This document shows, one piece after another, positions 28,840 to 37,035 of a stretch of 64,000 nt of DNA. The notes beneath the pieces were generated by a model. It did no database searches and had not been told where the DNA came from. It saw only the letters and a list, made by a program, of their open reading frames with translations. This stretch comes from Bacteroidaceae bacterium. Lineage in GTDB: Bacteria > Bacteroidota > Bacteroidia > Bacteroidales > Bacteroidaceae. Both the position numbers and the translations under genes were made by a program. The stretch lies in assembly GCA_017547165.1 (NCBI GenBank), contig JAFYQK010000012.1, forward strand, positions 35,494-99,493. Direction: 5' to 3'. The stretch's first letter is position 1; each line of letters begins with the position of its first letter.

Positions 28840-30513
28840 TTATTTTCCCCAACCCTCTGCATCATACCATTTCGATTGACTAAGTGGTAATATATTGCCG
28901 AATTTACTCCAGTCACTATCCGACTTGAATTCCTCAATCTTTTTGTCCGTAACATAAAGCGTGCATTTGGATAAATCATTATCCAATGCTTTCAAACCTG
29001 TAGGCATAGCATAATAAGTCGGCGATAAGAAGTAAAAAGTCCTTAACTCCTTACAATGCTCTAATTGTTTGAAGATATAACTTCTTGCCATATATGGAAT
29101 ACCAATCTCCTTAATGTTACGTGAGTTGGCAAAAACACCTTTGCCAATTTGGGTGACAGTGTTGCTTAACAGTATTCTTTCAAGGCTCTCACACTTTGCA
29201 AAGGCACTATCCTCAATCATAGTAAGATGCCTGTTTATTATGACATTCTTTAATGACGAGCATTCTTTGAAACTGTTCGCCTTTACAATTTCGCAATCTA
29301 CATCTACCGATTCAATAGTTTCAAAACCCCTGAAAGCATTACTTGGAATACACCACACTTTACAATCAGCCACAATTCTCTTTGCTCCGTAACCAGCAAG
29401 AGCAAATTCATTATCGATAAACTCTGTTAATGTCAAGGTTTTATTCTCAATATTATAGCGTCCTTTGTATTTTTGCTTGCATTTTAGAACATTGTCCTTT
29501 AAAATCTTCTTCCTTAGCCAATTATACTTAGCATTAAAATAACCTTTAGGACGAACTAATACCAAATCGAAAGTATCTACAGAGATCCTGTTATTAGGGA
29601 ATATGCATCGTGATGGCGATATGATTAGTGTATCGTCCTTTAAAATGACACATAGTTGGGGAAACTGCAATCTATCCTCGCTAACAGCCTTGATATTCAA
29701 ATCAGACACTAATGTTGTTTCGCGAATATGTTTGTTATTCTTTATCACAGGCATCACCACCGTTCTCACCTCTGGTTCTTGTGTTAGTTCCCAGCCATCC
29801 ATCGATGAAAGACGCAAACCTTTGAAATTCTTTATATCCCCCAATGCATTCAAGTTGCAATGGTAGGTGGCAAAAATCGTATCACCCACTTCCACTTCGT
29901 TATATCCACTGCGTTGTAGGTATTGTGGAGCCATTTCCTCATTATCCAAATCTCCAAACAGTTCCTCAACTTCAGCCTTAATATTCCCTATATCATTTCC
30001 TGTACTATCAGTATCAAATAAAAAGAATGCAGCAATTATAATATAAGGCAACAAAACAAATGACAACAGACCCAATATCATTCCTGTCATTGTCGTAGGT
30101 TGGTATATACTTGTCTCGCCGTTACCATATGCAGACGTTGGTGGACAATCATTAGCATCATCCTCAACCTCCTCAACCTCCTCAACCTCCTCAACCTCCT
30201 CAACCTCGTCTGCATCGTAGTCGTCAACCTCTATATAGTCATAATCCTCCTCCTCGTAGTCATATTCTTCCTCACCTGTCAACTCATCTTCGTTAGCATA
30301 TTCCTCCTCTACAAATTGTTCTTTTACCTCCTCAACAATATTATCGTGATTATTGCTAACAGGCTCACTTTCTTTTTGGGTACTTTGTTGTTCAGTAGCA
30401 CTCGCAAAGAAAGGTTCCTCTACTTTCTCCTCATTCTGTTTTTTTGAAAAGAATGACGAAATCCAAGTTCCTCCCCTCTCCTCTTTATTGTATTTACCCT
30501 CTGACTTGTTCAT
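28840..30513 (-). CDS. Acidic, single-pass membrane protein with BspA-like leucine-rich repeats
   Basis: 557 residues from the ATG at 30513; an upstream TTG frame exists but is less likely. Three parts: a highly acidic N-terminal region (about 1-125) with five EVE-type 3-residue repeats encoded by a 9-bp tandem repeat; one hydrophobic segment (about 145-168, GLLSFVLLPYIIIAAFFLF); and a C-terminal part with LRR_5/BspA-like repeats (IPSNAFRGFETIESVDV, NSFKECSSLKNVII, SAFAKCESLERILLS, GVFANSRNIKEIGIP). No N-terminal signal peptide, so the acidic part is probably cytoplasmic and the LRRs extracytoplasmic, or the reverse. Related LRR proteins mediate adhesion, but those are usually exported differently; function unknown. 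Confidence 0.75.
   Translation of the reverse strand: MNKSEGKYNKEERGGTWISSFFSKKQNEEKVEEPFFASATEQQSTQKESEPVSNNHDNIVEEVKEQFVEEEYANEDELTGEEEYDYEEEDYDYIEVDDYDADEVEEVEEVEEVEEVEDDANDCPPTSAYGNGETSIYQPTTMTGMILGLLSFVLLPYIIIAAFFLFDTDSTGNDIGNIKAEVEELFGDLDNEEMAPQYLQRSGYNEVEVGDTIFATYHCNLNALGDIKNFKGLRLSSMDGWELTQEPEVRTVVMPVIKNNKHIRETTLVSDLNIKAVSEDRLQFPQLCVILKDDTLIISPSRCIFPNNRISVDTFDLVLVRPKGYFNAKYNWLRKKILKDNVLKCKQKYKGRYNIENKTLTLTEFIDNEFALAGYGAKRIVADCKVWCIPSNAFRGFETIESVDVDCEIVKANSFKECSSLKNVIINRHLTMIEDSAFAKCESLERILLSNTVTQIGKGVFANSRNIKEIGIPYMARSYIFKQLEHCKELRTFYFLSPTYYAMPTGLKALDNDLSKCTLYVTDKKIEEFKSDSDWSKFGNILPLSQSKWYDAEGWGK
30162..30206. repeat. In-frame 9-bp microsatellite (5 copies)
   Basis: Five perfect copies of CCTCAACCT-type 9-mers inside the LRR protein gene encode alternating Glu-Val-Glu. 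Copy-number change would alter length by 3 residues without a frameshift. Confidence 0.9.
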
Positions 30514-31329
30514 AGTTGACAACTCTATATCTATTCACATTCTTAAGGCAAATATATAAAAAAAGAGCGAAAAAAACACGAGAATTTAGAGGAATATTAA
30601 ACTGCTTTATTGTCTCCGACATTTCACTTTTGTTGTTTTGTTGGAGACTACCTTGCATAAGGTTGACTTTCTACTGTCTTTCAACTTGTTTGGTCACCGA
30701 CATATCACCGACATTTTGGGGGTTGAAGACACTTATTTGCAGCAAAAATCATAAAAACTATGGATTTATTGCAAGAATGATAAATTCAATCGAAACCGAG
30801 GCATGTATTGGTAACCGAGCCACCATACATATTTCACTCTCTACCTCATGTTTCTATTATAAAAATACAACATTCTGCTAAGAGACTGCGAATTAGTGCG
30901 AATTAGCAAATGAAAGCCTTCATAATTGGGAAAAAGAATATTTTCAATTAACCAATCCCAATACCGGTTTGTATCTAATTGGTGACAAGTATATTCTTGA
31001 AATATATTAGATGAGATGAACAATAGTGGTTAGCCCTTTATGATGTAGAGATAAAATTGGGAGCGAGCATATAACATTGGCTTTTGTTTTCATGCAATGC
31101 TATGATGTCAATTTTTTTTCACACTAGAAAATATTCCTTATTGGAGTGTTGGTTTATGGTAATGCTTGATTAGTCTTCGGCTGTGGCAGGGGTATTACAG
31201 AATAATAAGCCGAAAAAAGTACTTGTTTATTGCTTAATAATCAAGGTGTTATATTCGTGATTCTATACTAATACTCTCCTCTCCCACCCTTGCTGCTTAC
31301 TGTGTTGCTACTCGTTATAAAGTTTGTCT

Positions 31330-31417
31330 TGAAACAAAGTAAAGTTTCGGGTGAGACAAAGTAAAGTTTGAGGTGAAAGAAAGTATTGTTTTGATTGAAA
31401 GAAAGCAATGTTTTAGG
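31330..31417 (-). repeat. Second four-copy 22-bp tandem repeat, inverted relative to the first
   Basis: Units begin at 31330, 31352, 31374 and 31396; each holds an ACAAAGTAAAGTTT-like core (diverged to GAAAGTATTGTTTT in later copies). The reverse complement matches the core of the array at 26176-26263. More degenerate than that array. Confidence 0.8.
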
Positions 31418-31630
31418 AGAGAGGCACCGCTGGTTGGATGGTGTAAATATTTTTTACTTTAGGTATTTGCTACATCTCATGTGCAATTCTTCCTTTGTAT
31501 TACCGTTGTTCTAAGATGCTGGTAATACTATCCCTCTATCCGCCGTAGGGTTGCTAAAATTGCACCACCAAACTGTTCTAATAGATAGTCAGGCATATGC
31601 AATTGGGCTCTGAAATAAATACAAACAATG

Positions 31631-31667
31631 AGGGTGTGCCTTATCGTGATGATTTGACACACCCTCT
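31631..31667 (-). terminator. Terminator after lipoprotein copy 1
   Basis: A 9-bp stem GAGGGTGTG / CACACCCTC lies about 75 nt beyond the stop. A near-identical element follows copy 2. The T tract is weak (ATTGTTTGT), so termination may be inefficient. Confidence 0.6.
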
Positions 31668-31737
31668 ATGAGAGTTTCTTGAGGAGGATTAGATTATATA
31701 GATACGCTCCTCGTAAAAAAGTTGTATTCGGTTATGG

Positions 31738-33522
31738 TTATTGTTTAGACATTACCAGGTCGGCAGAAGGATTAAGAATTTTTGTTTCGCCTATTGTAAT
31801 AGTAGTATAACCATCAGACTCCAGATATCTTATATCATACTTTTCGCCACCATCCTGCTTGTTATACATCTCGCACTTAATAGTGTAGTCACCTACAGGA
31901 AGAATAATGGATGCTTCAGTACCAGTGCCAGTTGAGCCAATAGCATTAGAGGCGATAGTTTGGTCAATGGTGTACTCTGGTTCTGAAGATGTAGAACCCT
32001 TTTTCCAAATCTGTATGTTACCAACATACTGACGTTCACGAGAGGTGTTGGTTATGGTCAACAGACCGGTGGGAATGCGACAAGGTGCCAACAATGCTCG
32101 TGTCTCGGTACGATTGCCTTCACTTATAGCAGCATAAGGGCCCTTGGAGTCAAAGTCGGCCGCGGTGGAGTACCAATGATATGCCTTGTAGTATGGTACA
32201 ACACTCATTTGCAGATTATAATTGTCATTAGAATAGTCGGTAGCACTTGGAACATACCATACCCACGATGCAAACATATCCATATCATTTACAGCAACTT
32301 TTGGAATGCTTGGATTAGTTGAAGGACCGGCTTTAGAGGGAAGATTTTCTATTTCGTAACTATATCTTATGTTTGAAGGTGTAGAATTGAGTGAAATCTC
32401 CACATCCTGACAATCACGAGTCTCTGAGCTACTCCAACCAACATCAAACCCGATACTACCAGTTAAGGTAAAGCCATCACTATAACCACCGGTAATGTTA
32501 CCGTTCAATCCCCATGAGAAGCCATCGGTATAACTGGTAGAACCCACCGTAGTGCCAGGATGTGGAGTTTGACCAGCAGGGAACTTAACACTTGTAAACT
32601 CTTTCTTGTTTTCATCGAGGAAAACCGTATTGAACTCAAGTTTACTCATGTAGTAACCACAAAGATGTGCATATACTCCACCATGCTTGCTTGTCCATTT
32701 GCCCTTATACATATTGCCATTGTGCGCTACAATGCTCGCTTCAACAAGGTAATAGTCGCCAGGCGCTGTTGTTGTGCTGAAGGCATGCATTGGGTAGATG
32801 TTGTATGAAACATCAACTGTTGATGACTTAGTCAATCGGTCAGGTTTAGACCAAAGCACATTTGCAATCTCCTCGTCGACGCTAATAGAATATGTATGAG
32901 TAATGCTCTGGCTATTGAAAATAGCTCTGATGTCTTCGGTGTTGGCGCGTGTTTCAGAACGATTTACAACAGGAGCCTTATTGTTTGCCCAATGAATGAA
33001 GCTATTAGATAGTTTGTGGAATATATCGTCAGAATCTACTGAAGGTACATCCATTGTATAGAATTCGTATTCGTTATTGAATGCATATACAAGCAAATCC
33101 TCTTTTTCATGGCAGATAAAACCAAGACTGTTGTTTTCCTTCCATCGTTTTAGCTCTGCAAGATTAGGAGCAACAACGGCGATGGTCGCACCTCTATTAT
33201 ATGCCTTTTTGATAGTTTCGTCGTTGCTGATAAATGTAGTTCCATCCACAAGAACTAACTCTGCCTCTTCTACCTCCGCTTCGGTATTTGCCCTTTCCTT
33301 AATTTTCTGCAACAAAGGAGAGTCGCTTGCTGCCAGATAAGCAGTAGATACAAGTAGCTTGTGGTTGTCCAGATCGCATGTACCGCCAGCCTCGGTTTCT
33401 TCAGTAGTGACATCGTCACCAACATCATCAACTTCGTTACAGGCAGAAAAAAGCAATAGACTGCTACCTAATACTGTAAGCAGCGCATTTCTTCTAATGA
33501 AATCTTGAAAATTTGTTTTCAT
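31738..33522 (-). CDS. Surface lipoprotein resembling leukocidin/hemolysin-type pore-forming proteins, copy 1
   Basis: 594 residues. Signal with lipobox FSAC (Cys28), then an acidic stretch (NEVDDVGDD) like a surface-export signal. An N-terminal domain (about 50-215) is unassigned. The middle (about 231-450) looks like a beta-pore-forming toxin core: DYYLVEASIVAHNGNMYKG, then a Gly/Ser/aromatic alternating stretch at about 330-372 (SYTDGFSWGLNGNITGG, GSIGFDVGWSSSETRD) reminiscent of the leukocidin stem, then ASWVWYVP. A C-terminal beta domain (483-594) follows. The family call is from pattern resemblance only. Strong paralogy with the next gene; 2,092-bp repeat unit. Confidence 0.65.
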   Translation of the reverse strand: MKTNFQDFIRRNALLTVLGSSLLLFSACNEVDDVGDDVTTEETEAGGTCDLDNHKLLVSTAYLAASDSPLLQKIKERANTEAEVEEAELVLVDGTTFISNDETIKKAYNRGATIAVVAPNLAELKRWKENNSLGFICHEKEDLLVYAFNNEYEFYTMDVPSVDSDDIFHKLSNSFIHWANNKAPVVNRSETRANTEDIRAIFNSQSITHTYSISVDEEIANVLWSKPDRLTKSSTVDVSYNIYPMHAFSTTTAPGDYYLVEASIVAHNGNMYKGKWTSKHGGVYAHLCGYYMSKLEFNTVFLDENKKEFTSVKFPAGQTPHPGTTVGSTSYTDGFSWGLNGNITGGYSDGFTLTGSIGFDVGWSSSETRDCQDVEISLNSTPSNIRYSYEIENLPSKAGPSTNPSIPKVAVNDMDMFASWVWYVPSATDYSNDNYNLQMSVVPYYKAYHWYSTAADFDSKGPYAAISEGNRTETRALLAPCRIPTGLLTITNTSRERQYVGNIQIWKKGSTSSEPEYTIDQTIASNAIGSTGTGTEASIILPVGDYTIKCEMYNKQDGGEKYDIRYLESDGYTTITIGETKILNPSADLVMSKQ

Positions 33523-33565
33523 AAATAATTTGTTAAAAGGTTTTAGGTTAAATTTATTTTTGTTG

Positions 33566-33573
33566 CAAAGATA
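33566..33573 (-). promoter_or_regulatory. -7 element for lipoprotein copy 1
   Basis: Minus-strand TATCTTTG (plus CAAAGATA), about 44 nt upstream of the start. No equivalent canonical box was found upstream of copy 2. Confidence 0.6.
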
Positions 33574-33721
33574 ATAAATCCATTATAAATTGTATTAATT
33601 CAATTTTGCATTTTAGCATTTTTTTGCTTTATTTTCTAAGGTCTAACTCCTTTTAACTTTTGTAAAAATATATTAACCAAAACGTTATATATTATTGGTT
33701 TACTAATTAAATACAAACAAT

Positions 33722-33756
33722 GAGGGTGTGCCTTATCATGTTGATTTGACACACCC
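33722..33756 (-). terminator. Terminator after lipoprotein copy 2
   Basis: GAGGGTGTG / CACACCCTC stem identical in both arms to the element after copy 1; only the loop differs by a few bases. Confidence 0.6.
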
Positions 33757-33829
33757 TCTATGAGAGTTTCTTGAGGAGGATTAGATTATATAGATACGCT
33801 CCTCGTAAAAAAGTTGTATTCGGTTATGG

Positions 33830-35617
33830 TTATTGCTTAGACATTACCAGGTCGGCAGAAGGATTAAGAATTTTTGTTTCGCCAATTGTAATAGTAGTAT
33901 AACCATCAGACTCCAGATATCTTATATCATACTTTTCGCCACCATCCTTCTTGTTATACATCTCGCACTTAATAGTGTACTCACCTACAGGAAGAATAAT
34001 GGATGCTTCAGTACCAGTGCCAGTTGAGCCAATAGCATTAGAGGAGATAGTTTGGTTAATGGTGTACTCGGGTTTTGAAGATGTAGAACCCTTTTTCCAA
34101 ATCTGTATGTTACCAACATACTGACGTTCACGAGAGGTGTTGGTTATGGTCAACAGACCGGTTGGAATGCGACAAGGTGGAAACAATGCTCGTGTTTCTA
34201 TGCGTTTGTCTCCACTTATAGCAGCATAAGGACCTTTAGTAGCAAAGTCGGCCCTGGTGCTGTACCAATGATAAGCAGTGTAGTATGGTACAACTGTCAT
34301 TCGCAGTTGGTATGTCTCTTCAGAGTAGTCTTTGGCACTTGGCACATACCATACCCATGATGCATACATATCCATATCATTAACAGCCACTTTAGGAATT
34401 TTTGGATCAACTGTCAGACCAGCAGTAGTTGGAAGATTATTAATTTCGTATTTGTAACCTATGTTTGAAGGTGTAGAATTTAGTGTGATCTCCACATCCT
34501 GACAATCGCGTGTTTGGGAGTTGTTCCAACCAACTTCAAATCCCACATCGCCGGTTAATATCTTATCATTACCACTACGACCACCAGAAATATTGCCATT
34601 TATAGCCCAAGAGAAACCATCGGTATAACTTGTAGAGCCAACAGTAGTACCAGGATGCGGAGTTTGTCCAGCAGGGAACTTAACACTTGTAAACTCTTTC
34701 TTGTCTTCATCGAGGAAAACCGTATTGAACTCAAGTTTACTCATGTAGTAGCCGCAAAGGCGTGCATATACTCCGCCATGTCTGCTTGTCCATTTACCCT
34801 TATACATATTGCCATTGTGCGCTACTATGCTTGCTTCAACAAGATAATAATCACCAGGCGCTGTTGTTGTGCTGAAGGCATGCATTGGGTAGATGTTGTA
34901 TGAGACATCAACTGTAGAAGACTTTGTCAAACGGTCAGGGTTAGACAAAATCACATTTGCAATTTCCTGGTTAACGCTTATAGAATATGTATGTGTAATG
35001 CTTTGGCTACTATAAAAAGATCTAATGTCTTCTGTGTTGGAACGTGTAGTGGGATGATTTGCTATAGGAGCTTTACTATTGGCCCAGTTGATGAAACTAT
35101 TTGAAAGTTTGTGGTGTATATCATCGGTATTTACAGAAGGATCGTCCATGGTATAGAATTCATATTCGTTATTGAAGGCATACACTAGCAAACCCTCTTT
35201 CTCATGACAGATGAAACCAAGACTATTGTCTTCTTTCCATTGTTTAAGCTCTGCAAGATTAGGTTCAATAACCGCAATGGTAGCACCTCTATTATATGCT
35301 TTCTTGATAATCTCATCGTTGCTGATAAAATTATTTCCATCAACGAGTATCAGTAACGCTTCTTCAATATTAACATTATTATTTGTTCTTCTCTTTATTT
35401 TCTGCAATAAAGGGGAGTCGTTACCTGGAAGACATGTTGTAGGTATAAGAAGTTTCTTGTCGTCCAGATCGCATGTACCGCCAGCCTCGGTTTCTTCAGT
35501 AATGACATCGTCACCAACATCATCAACTTCGTTACAGGCAGAAAAAAGCAATAGACTGCCGCCTAATAATGTAAGCAGCGCATTTCTTCTAATGAAATCT
35601 TGAAAATTTGTTTTCAT
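33830..35617 (-). CDS. Surface lipoprotein resembling leukocidin/hemolysin-type pore-forming proteins, copy 2
   Basis: 595 residues, paralogue of the adjacent gene with the same lipobox (FSAC, Cys28) and domain order. Identity is uneven: signal region, residues about 231-335 and the C-terminal ~110 residues are nearly identical, while residues 50-230 and the putative membrane-inserting segment (here AINGNISGGRSGNDKILTG then DVGFEVGWNNSQTRD) are diverged and one residue longer. This could reflect gene conversion plus selection. Upstream it has half of a terminator hairpin instead of a canonical promoter. Function inferred as for copy 1. Confidence 0.65.
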   Translation of the reverse strand: MKTNFQDFIRRNALLTLLGGSLLLFSACNEVDDVGDDVITEETEAGGTCDLDDKKLLIPTTCLPGNDSPLLQKIKRRTNNNVNIEEALLILVDGNNFISNDEIIKKAYNRGATIAVIEPNLAELKQWKEDNSLGFICHEKEGLLVYAFNNEYEFYTMDDPSVNTDDIHHKLSNSFINWANSKAPIANHPTTRSNTEDIRSFYSSQSITHTYSISVNQEIANVILSNPDRLTKSSTVDVSYNIYPMHAFSTTTAPGDYYLVEASIVAHNGNMYKGKWTSRHGGVYARLCGYYMSKLEFNTVFLDEDKKEFTSVKFPAGQTPHPGTTVGSTSYTDGFSWAINGNISGGRSGNDKILTGDVGFEVGWNNSQTRDCQDVEITLNSTPSNIGYKYEINNLPTTAGLTVDPKIPKVAVNDMDMYASWVWYVPSAKDYSEETYQLRMTVVPYYTAYHWYSTRADFATKGPYAAISGDKRIETRALFPPCRIPTGLLTITNTSRERQYVGNIQIWKKGSTSSKPEYTINQTISSNAIGSTGTGTEASIILPVGEYTIKCEMYNKKDGGEKYDIRYLESDGYTTITIGETKILNPSADLVMSKQ

Positions 35618-35654
35618 AAATAATTTGATATAGGTTTTAGACTAAAAGTTTTTA

Positions 35655-35676
35655 TTGACACACCCTCTATGAGAGT
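35655..35676. repeat. Half-terminator remnant upstream of lipoprotein copy 2
   Basis: GACACACCCTCTATGAGAGT matches the distal arm and flank of the two downstream terminators, but the partner arm is missing. Suggests a former third repeat unit or a duplication junction. Confidence 0.7.
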
Positions 35677-35911
35677 AAAGTTATGGTTTGTGTATATATT
35701 GCTACGCTATTTATTGCGCTTCGATGTTATCTGTGCACTGCAATAGAGCCTGTAAATGAGGAATAAACATAAAGGATGAGGAGAATATAGATGACGAATA
35801 TGTATTCGGGTATCGGAATATGTATTGAGTATGCGTTTTCGAAACATCCATGTGTATCTACATCCAGAATAAGATAGCTTATACTACCGAGGAAGTATAC
35901 GAGAATGAGTA

Positions 35912-37006
35912 TTACTTCTTTACTTCTAACTTGGCACGCTTTATTAACTGAAGGGTGGCATCGTTCAGGGGAGGTACTGTAGAAGGAATTATGAAATCAA
36001 TCTTTTGTGACTTGTTCTTATACTCCTCCTTTGCCTCCTCGTTTGAAAGATATTCACGGTCTACAACATAAAGTTCGACCATAGAGCGGATAACAACGGG
36101 TGTCTCGGATTTCAACATCTTACGGAGGAACTTGCCTCGACCGTCAGCTTCCAAAACAAAACTTGCCTCTATTAAATCCTTTGGTTGATACACACCCTTG
36201 TCGTTTACTCTAAAGACACCCGTTTTGTAAAGCTGATTTATGTCCATTGTAGCGCCTATCACTTTCAACTCCCAAGGAGACATCTTGTGGTCCTTGGTAT
36301 CGGCAAGTCCATCCTTGATACATGTGAAGGTATGCGCATTCTGCTTTAGCGAGAGAATAAGACCCGACTTACCCGTTTTTTTATAAACCTTTACTTCGTT
36401 GTTATCTTTCATAAAAGAGTCAGGAACCTTCACCTCATCCTTCGAAAGAATAAGGTTCAGAAACGAGGGGAATGTCGATTTATGGTCTATCATGAAGCTA
36501 TCCTTATCATGCACCTGATAATGCGAATATTGATTGGTAGCAAGTATACGCAACGACGAATTGCCGCCAAATTTGGCATCCTTTGTGGTGGGAAGAAAAC
36601 GAACGCCCATATGTTCCAAAAACAAGTTGACTGTATCTGTGGCATTGCAGACGCTGAAATATTCGCGAGCATAGATGGTTTGCTTCAGCACGTTACGTTT
36701 TACAGGCACAATAACAACCTCCTTCATATCATAGGTTAAGGGAGTCATCTTCCATGTCTTCTCTTCGGGACGCTGAATCACCAATGGTTCGTAACCAAGA
36801 CAACGAAGTGTAATGGGATAATCCGATTCGGACACCTCAGAAAAGATACCGCCGTTCATGGTATATCCCACCACATTGCCAGTAACATCGAAGATGGATG
36901 CCATCTCTACTGGTTGACCAGTTTCGGCATCAACAACACGCTGTTGAGCATCAACCGATGAGGCAAACATAAATATACTTATGATAAGTATGTATATACG
37001 CTTCAT
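35912..37006 (-). CDS. Secreted protein with N-terminal carboxypeptidase-regulatory-like domain
   Basis: 364 residues. Signal peptide (about 1-20, MKRIYILIISIFMFASSVDA then QQ). A CarboxypepD_reg-like beta-sandwich at about 22-95 (VVDAETGQPVEMASIFDVTGNVVGYT, LRCLGYEPLVI) resembles the N-terminal domain of Bacteroidetes TonB-dependent transporters, but no plug or barrel follows. The remainder (about 95-364) is an unassigned region. It lies 29 nt downstream of the DUF3667 gene on the same strand, so they are likely cotranscribed. Similar stand-alone proteins occur widely in Bacteroidetes with unknown function. Confidence 0.75.
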   Translation of the reverse strand: MKRIYILIISIFMFASSVDAQQRVVDAETGQPVEMASIFDVTGNVVGYTMNGGIFSEVSESDYPITLRCLGYEPLVIQRPEEKTWKMTPLTYDMKEVVIVPVKRNVLKQTIYAREYFSVCNATDTVNLFLEHMGVRFLPTTKDAKFGGNSSLRILATNQYSHYQVHDKDSFMIDHKSTFPSFLNLILSKDEVKVPDSFMKDNNEVKVYKKTGKSGLILSLKQNAHTFTCIKDGLADTKDHKMSPWELKVIGATMDINQLYKTGVFRVNDKGVYQPKDLIEASFVLEADGRGKFLRKMLKSETPVVIRSMVELYVVDREYLSNEEAKEEYKNKSQKIDFIIPSTVPPLNDATLQLIKRAKLEVKK

Positions 37007-37035
37007 AATTCTATACTAAATAATTTGCAACAACC

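Larger units (their letters stand above)
30523..31737. other. 1.2-kb gene-free region
   Basis: No convincing gene on either strand: short open frames lack recognisable starts or family features. Contents seen are the 22-bp tandem repeat at 31330-31417, a short TGCGAATTAG duplication near 30886-30906, and the terminator hairpin of the downstream lipoprotein gene. Unusually long for this gene-dense window; it could be a decayed accessory gene. Confidence 0.5.
33523..33829. other. Spacer between the tandem lipoprotein genes
   Basis: 307 nt. Holds the copy-1 promoter, an AT-rich stretch, and from about 33709 a near-identical copy of the sequence found downstream of copy 1 (terminator hairpin at 33722-33756 and about 70 nt beyond). 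No gene. Confidence 0.7.

Noticed and set aside
30162-30206. Phase variation by slippage in the 9-bp repeat.
   Set aside because: Unit length is a multiple of three, so slippage would only change length by three residues, not switch the frame.
31613-35676. Composite transposon around the tandem lipoprotein genes.
   Set aside because: No transposase, terminal inverted repeats or target-site duplication were seen; simple tandem duplication explains the homology.
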